Shown one piece after another: positions 17,160-25,405 of a stretch of DNA of 64,000 nucleotides; the first letter of the stretch is position 1, and each line of letters begins with the position of its first letter. The translations under genes and the position numbers were made by a program. The stretch lies in the NCBI GenBank assembly GCA_964632305.1, contig CAZWBR010000008.1:1-64000 (forward strand), read 5' to 3'. Below the pieces are notes generated by a model. The model made no database searches. It had not been told where the DNA came from and saw only the letters and a list, made by a program, of their open reading frames with translations. The stretch is from CAZWBR01 sp964632305. GTDB taxonomy: Bacteria > Bacteroidota > Bacteroidia > Bacteroidales > Prolixibacteraceae.

Positions 17160-17584
17160 TTTATTGATTTATCATTACTGAACAAAAAAACGAAATTTTT
17201 ATAACAAATGGAGTAAATCCGGGGCCGAAGTTCAGCCTCTTCAGGGCTGCAGAATCAGGTTATTCTTCATACCGTGGGTTAACACCGTTCGGCTGAGCTC
17301 ACGCCGAAGCCCACGGTTATTGAAATTACGAAAAAATATGTGTCAAAGGGAAAAAGCAGCTCATTTGACAATGATTGATCATAAGTTTTTGCCGGTAAAT
17401 TTTACACCGAACAAGTTAAATCCGAATCGCAGATTCCCACATAGGAACTACCGGTTACAGATAACGGGAACGACGATACAATTTCCACCGTTTTATCTGC
17501 AAAAGCACAACCTAACAACAGGTTACCGACAAAGAGGGTTAGGAATTGGGCATCGCTCAGAGTTCAAATTATTACCTTTCGCTT
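17160..17584. other. intergenic region with REP-like palindromes
   Basis: Nothing coding is recognised here. A GC-rich palindrome, ACCGTGGG...CCCACGGT at 17271-17317 with an inner CGGC/GCCG pair, and a smaller AGCC/GGCT hairpin at about 17233-17250 lie at the left end. The rest is AT-rich and leads up to the stop of the ATPase gene. Confidence 0.6.
17271..17317. repeat. REP-like palindrome
   Basis: Nested inverted repeats: outer ACCGTGGG/CCCACGGT and inner TTCGGC/GCCGAA. There is no T-run on either strand, which argues against a simple terminator. Confidence 0.55.
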
Positions 17585-19042
17585 TTATTCGTTTTCGAAA
17601 ATAGATAATGAATCAGACATTTTTCTTTCTACCGCATTTCTTCCCACTGTGTAGCAGTAAAGACTGGATGGAGTAAAATCGTATTGAATATCCTGCTCGT
17701 TTTTTATTTCGTCTACATTTATTGAGGTTATAAGAGTACGATTAATGCCATTTTTCAAACAGAAGGATTTGAGATTACTGAGCAATCTAACATCCTTTGA
17801 GAATCTGTTACTCCATTTTATTTCAACGGCCCACGATGGTTTCTGTTTATTGTTCAAACCAACAATATCAACTTCTCCATTGCTCCATCTGGCATAATAG
17901 GGTAAAAACTCAGAGTTATGACTCCACTGTGAAAATATTGCAGTTTCCACCATATTCCCAATAAAATCATCAGTTGCTGATATTGGAGAAAAAAGGGCAC
18001 TTCGTAATGAAGGATTGGTCAGATATATTTTAAAGAAATTTGCTCTTTTGAATTTTTTGGCATTAATATCAATTCGATGAATAACTCTGATTAAAAATGC
18101 TGCTTCTAAATATTCAATATACCTTTTGATTGTGTTTTTAGACACACCGGATGTCACTGATAATTCATCAAAAGTAAACTCATTTCCCGAGTTATAGGCA
18201 ATTGTTGTAAACAACGAATTCAGTTCCTGAACATCCTGGATTCCATATAAACTGGGCAAATCCCGAAGCAAGACTTTATCAATGATGTCGTTGCGAATAT
18301 ACCTACCGGGATTTGATTGAATCTGTGACGAAAGAGACACCTCAGGATACCCCCCAAAATTGATATAATCAATGAAGTGCCTGTTCAATTCTTCAATATC
18401 TACTGTTTTGTAATAACTCTTCTGATGACCATTCCATTCTTTATTGGCGGAGATAATCAGATGGTCAAGTCCCTTAAGATTAATGTACTCATGAAAGGTC
18501 AGAGGAGGTAAAATAAAATCCGTGAATCGCCCCGCACCGGATTCATTACTTTTTAATTTTAATGCCGCAGCAGCAGAGCCAGACGCAATGAATTTCACAT
18601 AGTGATAAGAGTCGACCAGGGTTTTCAGATGAACCTCCCAGTCTTTTAAATATTGTATTTCATCAAAAATCACATAATAATCTTTTGAACTTTCATCCCC
18701 ATTGGCTTTCCTACATAATTCAAATAGTTTCTCTAAACTGATTCCATTATAGACTGGATTTTCAATCGACAAATAGCAAATCTTTTTAGGATTGTAACCG
18801 GCATCTATTAGTTCCTGGACAAGGTGAAAAAGTATAACTGTCTTGCCAACTCTTCTTGGCCCCATCAGCACAACTGCCCTTTTTATTGGATTGTCAATAA
18901 CCAATGGTTTAAAAACATTAAAGTACAATCTTCTTTTCATAGACGAATAATATTCATCTATGCAACCACTTCTCCACCAAGGATTTTCAAATTGTATCTT
19001 TTGAACAATCTGATCTTCTGAAAATGTATTTAGCTTTGACAT
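17585..19042 (-). CDS. AAA-type ATPase with DUF4143 C-terminal domain
   Basis: The 485-residue protein has a Walker A, GPRRVGKTV (61-69), a Walker B with FDEIQ (126-130) and a sensor-like GSAAAALK (about 155-162). The C-terminal half (about 215-430) has the DUF4143 winged-helix and restriction-endonuclease-like layout, with EIKWSNRF near 410-417. Members are widespread in prokaryotes, often in several paralogous copies, and their function is unclear. The gene stands alone, is AT-richer than the flanking GC-rich genes and is flanked by palindromes, which suggests recent acquisition. No frameshift is seen. Confidence 0.85.
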   Translation of the reverse strand: MSKLNTFSEDQIVQKIQFENPWWRSGCIDEYYSSMKRRLYFNVFKPLVIDNPIKRAVVLMGPRRVGKTVILFHLVQELIDAGYNPKKICYLSIENPVYNGISLEKLFELCRKANGDESSKDYYVIFDEIQYLKDWEVHLKTLVDSYHYVKFIASGSAAAALKLKSNESGAGRFTDFILPPLTFHEYINLKGLDHLIISANKEWNGHQKSYYKTVDIEELNRHFIDYINFGGYPEVSLSSQIQSNPGRYIRNDIIDKVLLRDLPSLYGIQDVQELNSLFTTIAYNSGNEFTFDELSVTSGVSKNTIKRYIEYLEAAFLIRVIHRIDINAKKFKRANFFKIYLTNPSLRSALFSPISATDDFIGNMVETAIFSQWSHNSEFLPYYARWSNGEVDIVGLNNKQKPSWAVEIKWSNRFSKDVRLLSNLKSFCLKNGINRTLITSINVDEIKNEQDIQYDFTPSSLYCYTVGRNAVERKMSDSLSIFENE

Positions 19043-19546
19043 TGCTTGATAAATAAGATTACTGGATTGACTTTATTTAATGCAAATATAAGAATTAAAA
19101 TCAACACTCTAATCTTATTACCATTTAAAATAAAGGAGGAATACGTGAATTTGCATAATAGCGATTATTCCAGTTCTGCTTTTAATTCTATTTAAACCTT
19201 TGTTTATGCTCCTGATCTGGTGACATAAACACGGATTAACAAATCTATGATTATCGAACACAGCAAACGGCTTTAGCCAAAAATCATTGAATTTCACATT
19301 TTCTTTAGCCCGTTTATTGAATTAGTTTTAAAGGCAACATCGAAGAGGGTGATTTCCAATTTTACATTTATAGTACAATAATTTATTTTTGACAGGAATT
19401 TTCACGCCTTCGACGCACCACCCCGAAAGAAGAGCAACGGGGTCAAGGGATGTGAAAAGAGGCAAAAGCCTTAAAATCATTCGAAATATTCGGATAGTTT
19501 CAGAAAAAATGCCATTTTTAATCTTTATCCTGAAATTCAAACGACA
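19043..19546. other. intergenic region, no gene recognised
   Basis: About 500 bp, AT-rich. A minus-strand frame at 19328-19567 overlaps the next gene's start and has a GC-rich patch (19406-19470) that might be a dispersed element; I find no second copy in the window. It holds the probable promoter of the plus-strand operon, though I see no clear TTTG/TAnnTTTG pair. Confidence 0.5.
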
Positions 19547-21031
19547 ATGACAACCATAGTTAAGCAAATCACCTGTTTTATTCCCTTCAGCACGGACGAA
19601 GAGAGCCGGTTCACCATCGAGGAATTAAAATCATCGCCACTGGTGGGCCAGATCGTGGTGGTGTGTAATCCTGAGAATGAGTGCACGATGAAAGGGATGG
19701 CCACGCTGGTGGTCGGCTCCTTCACCTCGGGAGAGGCGATAAAACAAATGGCTGCCATCGCCAATACCCCCTACTCGCTGATCTATACGCGGACAAGTCC
19801 CCTGAAGCTGGGTCAACTGGCCCTGGAGAGATTTGTGCGTGTGGCCGAAGATACCCAAAGCGGTTTGATCTATTCGAACTACCTGGCCATTAAGAACGGC
19901 AAGATCGAGCCGACGCCGGTGACCGATTACCAGGAAGGAAGCTTGCGCGATGATTTCAATTTCGGATCGCTGCTCTTTTTCCAAACCGATATCCTGAAAA
20001 AATGTGCTGCACAAATTGCCGGTAATTATCAATTTGCAGGACTTTACGCGTTAAGGCTGGCAGTATCGGAACAATCCCATCTTTTCCGCATCCCGGAGTA
20101 TCTCTACACAGAAATAGAGTCGGATCTACGGCGATCGGGGGAGAAACAGTTCGATTATGTCGATCCGAAGAACCGGGCGGTACAGGTTGAGATGGAGCTG
20201 GCCTGCACGCGGCACCTGAAAAATATTGAGGCCTACCTACCACCCGAATTCGCCACAGTCAGGTTCGACGAGCAGGAGTTTACCAATGAAGCCTCGGTCA
20301 TAATACCGGTGAAGAACCGGGTGAAGACGATCGAAGATGCGATCCGATCGGTGTTATCGCAAAAAACGAGCTTCAAGTTCAACCTGATCATCGTGGATAA
20401 CTACTCCACCGACGGCACCACAGAGGTGATTGAAAGCTACGCGGCAGCCGACAGTCGTCTGCTGCATATTATTCCCGGGAGGAAAGATCTGGGTATCGGG
20501 GGATGCTGGAACGAGGCGGTCAACCATAAAAAGTGCGGCAAGTTTGCAGTACAGCTTGACAGCGACGATCTTTACCTCGACGAGACGACCCTGCAACAGG
20601 TCGTGGATGCTTTCTACGAACAGAACTGTGCGATGGTGGTGGGCAGTTACCGAATGGTCAACTTTGCCTTGGAGGAAATTCCGCCCGGCCTCATCGACCA
20701 TAAGGAATGGACCCCTGAGAACGGGCGCAACAATGCCCTGCGCATCAACGGACTGGGAGCCCCGAGAGCTTTCTACACCCCCATACTCCGGCAGATCCAT
20801 GTTCCCAATGTCAGCTACGGTGAAGATTACGCGCTGGGGCTGGCCATTTCGCGGCGCTACCGGATCGGTCGGATCTATCAGCCGATCTACCTCTGCCGCC
20901 GGTGGGAGGAGAACACCGACGCCTCACTTAACATCGAAACGATGAACGGGCACAATCTGTACAAAGACCACATCCGGACCATTGAACTGATGGCCAGAAA
21001 GAAGGAGATCAAAGCAATACGAACCGCGTAA
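19547..21031 (+). CDS. tandem-domain family 2 glycosyltransferase
   Basis: A cytoplasmic 494-residue protein. The C-terminal part (about 248-480) is a typical GT-A family 2 enzyme: VIIPVKNR (251-258), VDNYSTDGT (283-291), QLDSDD (336-341). The N-terminal part (about 1-230) has a similar strand-helix layout (ITCFIPFSTDEESRF, IVVVCNPENE) but lacks a recognisable DxD; the equivalent place reads YTRTSPLKLG. This looks like a degenerate second GT-A domain. It opens a plus-strand run with DUF4922, SpoIID and AmpG (gaps of 34 and 3 bp and a small one), so its acceptor may be a muropeptide or cell-wall intermediate; that is inference. Confidence 0.8.
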   Translation: MTTIVKQITCFIPFSTDEESRFTIEELKSSPLVGQIVVVCNPENECTMKGMATLVVGSFTSGEAIKQMAAIANTPYSLIYTRTSPLKLGQLALERFVRVAEDTQSGLIYSNYLAIKNGKIEPTPVTDYQEGSLRDDFNFGSLLFFQTDILKKCAAQIAGNYQFAGLYALRLAVSEQSHLFRIPEYLYTEIESDLRRSGEKQFDYVDPKNRAVQVEMELACTRHLKNIEAYLPPEFATVRFDEQEFTNEASVIIPVKNRVKTIEDAIRSVLSQKTSFKFNLIIVDNYSTDGTTEVIESYAAADSRLLHIIPGRKDLGIGGCWNEAVNHKKCGKFAVQLDSDDLYLDETTLQQVVDAFYEQNCAMVVGSYRMVNFALEEIPPGLIDHKEWTPENGRNNALRINGLGAPRAFYTPILRQIHVPNVSYGEDYALGLAISRRYRIGRIYQPIYLCRRWEENTDASLNIETMNGHNLYKDHIRTIELMARKKEIKAIRTA

Positions 21032-21065
21032 AGGGCGACAACCCCTACGACAATTGATACATCTG

Positions 21066-22052
21066 ATGCTGAAGAAAATAATCGCACAAACGGGCAAGAG
21101 CGGACGGCAGCTTTTGCTTGATTTTCAGACCTTACAACTCGATATCTGGCCCATGGCGGCCAGTAACTATGACGGACTGCAAAAGACCGAAGAGAAGATT
21201 TTTCTCTTCAACGGTTTCCGAATAAAGGTACAATACAACCCTGAAAGGATCCGTTCCTCGTCGGCCAGGGTGGACCGGAGATCCATTGAGCAGCGGGCCT
21301 GTTTTCTCTGCGATGAGAATCGCCCCGAAGAGCAGAAATCGGTCGAGTGGGAAGGGCGATACAAGATCCTGCTCAACCCCTATCCTATTTTCCGTCATCA
21401 TTTTACCATCACCAGCATCGGGCACACCGATCAGCGTTTCTACGGCGGGATGGTGGATATGCTGATGATTGCCGCCGATCTGGAGGGTTTCACCCTCTTC
21501 TACAACGGACCTGAATGCGGGGCCTCGGCGCCCGACCACCTTCATTTCCAGGCGGGAGAGAACAGCTTCATGCCCGTTGAAGCTGAGTTCAGGAAGATGA
21601 AGACAAACACTTCGAACCTGTTGATCGCGGGGGAAAAGACCAGTGTCTGGGCTTTCGACCATTATTTGCGGAGGATGGTATCGGTCGAGACGTCGAACCT
21701 GATCGAAGGGATTAAGGCCGTCGAGTTTATCTTCAACAAGCTGGAGGAATATCAGCCCGACAAGGAGGAACCCATGCTCAACGCGCTCTGCAATTTCCAC
21801 AAAGGGAACTGGACCATCCATCTCTTCCCCAGAAAATTACACCGGCCATGGCAATACCAGGCCGAAGGGAAAGAGCAATTGCTGATCAGTCCGGCATCGG
21901 TCGATTTTGGCGGCGTCTTTATCACCCCGAGGAAGGAGGATTTTGACAAAATCACCCGCGAGGATATTGCAGATATTTTTGCCCAGTTAACGATTGACCA
22001 GCCGCTTTTTGAACAACTGAAAAGCGCCGTACAAACAGAATTAACGTTTTAG
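21066..22052 (+). CDS. DUF4922 protein, HIT/GalT-type nucleotidyltransferase fold
   Basis: About 328 residues from the ATG at 21066 (a TTG at 21054 would add four). It has a CFLC metal-site-like motif (79-82), NPYPIFRHHFTI (104-115) and a histidine triad of the HxHxQ type, HLHFQ (158-162), as in galactose-1-phosphate uridylyltransferase, GDP-D-glucose phosphorylase and plant VTC2. I therefore read it as a nucleotidyl-transfer or phosphorolysis enzyme acting on a nucleotide sugar. It lies 34 bp after the GT2 and 3 bp before the SpoIID-like gene. The substrate is not known; a link with the neighbouring glycosyltransferase is suggested. Confidence 0.8.
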   Translation: MLKKIIAQTGKSGRQLLLDFQTLQLDIWPMAASNYDGLQKTEEKIFLFNGFRIKVQYNPERIRSSSARVDRRSIEQRACFLCDENRPEEQKSVEWEGRYKILLNPYPIFRHHFTITSIGHTDQRFYGGMVDMLMIAADLEGFTLFYNGPECGASAPDHLHFQAGENSFMPVEAEFRKMKTNTSNLLIAGEKTSVWAFDHYLRRMVSVETSNLIEGIKAVEFIFNKLEEYQPDKEEPMLNALCNFHKGNWTIHLFPRKLHRPWQYQAEGKEQLLISPASVDFGGVFITPRKEDFDKITREDIADIFAQLTIDQPLFEQLKSAVQTELTF

Positions 22053-22055
22053 GAC

Positions 22056-23393
22056 ATGAATCAACCCACGCTGACGATCGGGATCATGAATGAGCCGGTG
22101 ATCCGGTTCGCGCTGAACGGGCGCTTCAGGATGGAGAGCACCGGCGAAGAATTTTCGGGGCAACAGCGGATCAGCTACGACGGGAGGAGGATCCTTCTCA
22201 ACGGTACACCCATGGAGTCTTCGGAAATTATCTTTCATCCGGTCCGTTATCATGAATCCTCATTTGATTTATCCGGAGTAACCATCGGGAAAAAATTCCA
22301 TTGGGAGCGGAAAGAGGAGCAGCGTTTTAAAGGATCCCTGAAGTTTATCACGGAGAATGGGCAGTTGACTGCCATCAATATCCTTCCGCTCGAAGATTAC
22401 CTGATCAGCGTGATCTCCTCAGAGATGAGCGCCACCAGCAGTCTCGAACTACTGAAAGCCCACGCGGTGATCTCGCGGTCGTGGTTACTGGCCCAGGTGG
22501 TCAAAGGAGAAGAACTGAAGAAGAAAAAAGACGATTATCGTCCCATCGTGGAGACGGATGAGGAATATATCCGCTGGTACGACCGGGAGGATCACCTCAA
22601 CTTTGATGTCTGCGCCGACGATCATTGCCAGCGCTACCAGGGCATCACCCGTCAGTCGAGCGAGTTGGTGACTAAGGCGATTGAGGAAACCTTCGGGTTG
22701 GTCTTAATGCACGAGGGTCAGATCTGCGATGCCCGTTTCTCGAAAAGCTGCGGGGGCATTACCGAGACCTTCGAAAATACCTGGGAACCGGTGGCTCATC
22801 CTTACCTGCAGTCCATTGTTGATGATACGGTGATGCCGGAAGGGTTAAAACCCGACCTCACCGATGAAACTGCCGCCGAACGGTGGATACGAAATGCCCC
22901 GCCGGCTTTCTGCAACACCACCGACAGAAAGGTACTCTCCCAGGTCTTGAACGATTACGATCGGGAGACCCCTGATTTTTACCGCTGGACAGTGGGATAC
23001 AGCCAGGAAGAACTCTCGGAGCTGATTGCCCGGAAAAGCGGACGTGATTTTGGGAAGATTATTGACCTTGTTCCTGTGCAGCGGGGCAAATCTGGCAGGG
23101 TGATCAAACTGAAGATCATCGGGACAAAAAAGACGCTGATCATTGGCAAAGAACTGGAGATCAGGAAAACATTGTCGGAGACGCACCTGTACAGCTCCGC
23201 GTTTGTCGTTGACCGGCAAGAGCTTGTTGACGGGATACCCGGGAAGTTTATCCTGACCGGGGCGGGCTGGGGACACGGCGTGGGACTCTGCCAGATCGGC
23301 GCCGCGATGATGGGCGAGAAAGGGTACCGCTTCGACGAGATATTGGGGCATTACTTTCGGGAAGCAAAGCTGAACGTTTTATATAAAAAATAA
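22056..23393 (+). CDS. SpoIID/LytB-domain protein without visible signal peptide
   Basis: The 445-residue protein has the SpoIID core: ISSEMSATSSLELLKAHAVISRSW (120-143) with Glu123 at the catalytic position, FSKSCGGITE (about 229-238), and GAGWGHGVGLCQIGA near 410-424. SpoIID enzymes are lytic transglycosylases that cut glycan strands lacking stem peptides. The N-terminus (MNQPTLTIGIMNEP) is polar, so I see no signal peptide; upstream extension is blocked by the previous stop 3 bp away. That would put it in the cytoplasm or leave export unexplained. It belongs to the peptidoglycan operon, directly before the AmpG-like permease. Confidence 0.85.
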   Translation: MNQPTLTIGIMNEPVIRFALNGRFRMESTGEEFSGQQRISYDGRRILLNGTPMESSEIIFHPVRYHESSFDLSGVTIGKKFHWERKEEQRFKGSLKFITENGQLTAINILPLEDYLISVISSEMSATSSLELLKAHAVISRSWLLAQVVKGEELKKKKDDYRPIVETDEEYIRWYDREDHLNFDVCADDHCQRYQGITRQSSELVTKAIEETFGLVLMHEGQICDARFSKSCGGITETFENTWEPVAHPYLQSIVDDTVMPEGLKPDLTDETAAERWIRNAPPAFCNTTDRKVLSQVLNDYDRETPDFYRWTVGYSQEELSELIARKSGRDFGKIIDLVPVQRGKSGRVIKLKIIGTKKTLIIGKELEIRKTLSETHLYSSAFVVDRQELVDGIPGKFILTGAGWGHGVGLCQIGAAMMGEKGYRFDEILGHYFREAKLNVLYKK

Positions 23394-23473
23394 TCTTTTC
23401 CTGAAAAATCATGCTGCTCTTTCTAACACAGAGGGGCACAGAGAGAAAAAGGAGGTTCACGGAGAAAAAACAA

Positions 23474-25348
23474 ATGAAGCTAACACCAATGAAACCAACT
23501 AAACGAAATCCCTGGTTATGGATCCCCACCCTCTATTTTGCAGAGGGGATTCCCTACGTGGTGGCCATGACCGTCGCCGTGATCATGTTCAAGCGATTGG
23601 GGATCTCCAATACCGATATTGCCTTATACACCAGTTGGCTTTACCTGCCCTGGGTGATCAAACCGCTCTGGAGCCCTATCGTTGATCTGCTCAAGACCAA
23701 ACGGTGGTGGATTATTGTCATGCAGTTGCTGATCGGGGCAGGATTTGGAGGCGTGGCGTTGGCCCTACCCCTTCCCGGCTTCTTCAAAATAACCCTGATC
23801 TTTTTATGGTTGCTGGCCTTCAGTTCAGCCACCCACGATATTGCCGCCGACGGTTTTTACATGTTAGGACTTGAAGAACACCATCAGGCCTATTTCGTCG
23901 GGATCCGCAGCACCTTCTACCGGATCGCGATGATTACCGGGCAGGGGTTATTGATCATCCTGGCCGGCTTCTTTGAAACCTCCACCGGGCTCCCGCCCAT
24001 CGAAATCAATCTCTCGGCAGATCCGGGCTATTCGGCTGAAATAAATCTCCCGGAGGCCTCCATAAGTCAGTCGGCCAAAACTGGGAAAAATTACTTTGTC
24101 ACCTTCCCGCAACAGGCACAACTCTCAACCCAGGATATCCCGTCCGAAAAAATGGATTCGATCCGCAGGTTGGTGGTCCGTCATAACCAGGAGAACGGGT
24201 TTGTTGCCGGTCAGCCGGCTGCGGGGAAGAGCGGGGACAGACAAAAGGAAGGGTCGCTTTGGTCGCGGGCTATCGCAATTCCGTTGGGAGATTTTCTGAA
24301 AGAACATTTTAGTCCGAGGGCCACGACTGCGGAGAGCGGCAGCCTGACCGGTCACATAACGGTGGTAGCGGTCAGGTTGAACGGTCAGCCGGAAGAGGGG
24401 AAAGAGATGGTGCTGAACCTGAAATTCCGCAAGGGAGATAGCAGTATCAAACTATTGGAAGGAGAGCGGTTAAGTTTCAACTCCAACAATTATCAGCAAC
24501 CGGCTTACCTGCTTTTCCAGTGTGATCCAAAGCTGAACCGTCCGGCTTCGGCCGTTTATCAGGGGACCTCCGGCAATATCCCTTTAGCCTGGAGCATCAC
24601 CTTCGTGATCCTTGCCGCCTTGTTTGTCATTTTCTTTTTTTACCACCGGTTTATATTACCTTACCCAACCTCTGACCAACAATCATCGGTTGGGGGACAG
24701 AACCTGTTCAAAGAGTTTTTCAACACCTTTGGGACCTTCTTCCAACGAAGAGATATCGCTGTGGTGATCGCTTTCCTGATGTTGTACCGGTTCGGAGAAG
24801 CGCAGCTTGTGAAGATGGCGTCGCCCTTCATGCTCGATTCGCGACAATTGGGAGGACTGGGACTCACCACGGGCGATGTGGGACTGCTTTACGGGACTTT
24901 CGGGATTCTGGCCCTGACGGCAGGTGGAATCCTGGGTGGCATCGCAGCCTCGAGCAAGGGATTGAAATACTGGTTATGGTGGATGGTACTGGCGATCAAC
25001 ATCCCCCATCTGGCTTATGTCTATATGGCCTATGCCCAACCGGAAAGTCAACTGATTATCGGACTCTGCGCCGCTATCGAACAGTTCAGCTATGGTTTCG
25101 GATTCACAGCCTATATGCTTTATATGATTTACATCTCGGAAGGGAAGAACAAGACAGCCCACTTTGCCATTGCCACCGGCTTTATGGCGCTGGGCATGAT
25201 GCTGCCGGGCATGTTCTCGGGCTGGCTGCAGGAAATCATAGGCTACCGGCATTTCTTTGTCTGGGTGATGCTTTGCATGATACCCGGGGTGATCCCGGTC
25301 TTCTTCCTGAAGATCAATCCGGAGTTTGGGATAAAGAAGAAGGCGTAG
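23474..25348 (+). CDS. ampG: AmpG-like muropeptide permease with large soluble insert
   Basis: From the ATG at 23474 (a longer start at 23411 reads through a low-complexity repeat-like stretch and is unlikely) the product is about 624 residues. It begins PWLWIPTLYFAEGIPYVVAM, typical of AmpG/ MFS permeases that import anhydro-muropeptides, with about five transmembrane segments up to residue 166. A soluble, non-hydrophobic segment of about 200 residues (168-368) follows, then a second set of about seven or more segments. By the positive-inside layout this insert is periplasmic. Standard AmpG has no such domain. It sits in the peptidoglycan operon between the SpoIID-like gene and the beta-lactamase-like gene. 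Confidence 0.85.
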   Translation: MKLTPMKPTKRNPWLWIPTLYFAEGIPYVVAMTVAVIMFKRLGISNTDIALYTSWLYLPWVIKPLWSPIVDLLKTKRWWIIVMQLLIGAGFGGVALALPLPGFFKITLIFLWLLAFSSATHDIAADGFYMLGLEEHHQAYFVGIRSTFYRIAMITGQGLLIILAGFFETSTGLPPIEINLSADPGYSAEINLPEASISQSAKTGKNYFVTFPQQAQLSTQDIPSEKMDSIRRLVVRHNQENGFVAGQPAAGKSGDRQKEGSLWSRAIAIPLGDFLKEHFSPRATTAESGSLTGHITVVAVRLNGQPEEGKEMVLNLKFRKGDSSIKLLEGERLSFNSNNYQQPAYLLFQCDPKLNRPASAVYQGTSGNIPLAWSITFVILAALFVIFFFYHRFILPYPTSDQQSSVGGQNLFKEFFNTFGTFFQRRDIAVVIAFLMLYRFGEAQLVKMASPFMLDSRQLGGLGLTTGDVGLLYGTFGILALTAGGILGGIAASSKGLKYWLWWMVLAINIPHLAYVYMAYAQPESQLIIGLCAAIEQFSYGFGFTAYMLYMIYISEGKNKTAHFAIATGFMALGMMLPGMFSGWLQEIIGYRHFFVWVMLCMIPGVIPVFFLKINPEFGIKKKA

Positions 25349-25405
25349 GAAAAGACCACTGTAAGGGTTATTTACAGATTGTAGCTTAAGTAATTAAATG
25401 ACGAT

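Noticed and set aside
19328..19567. 79-codon minus-strand frame before the GT2
   Set aside because: It overlaps the start of the plus-strand operon and no second copy or family was recognised in this window.
23411..23473. N-terminal extension of the AmpG-like permease
   Set aside because: The stretch is low-complexity with GGCACAGAGAG/GTTCACGGAG-type sequence and precedes a better start at 23474.
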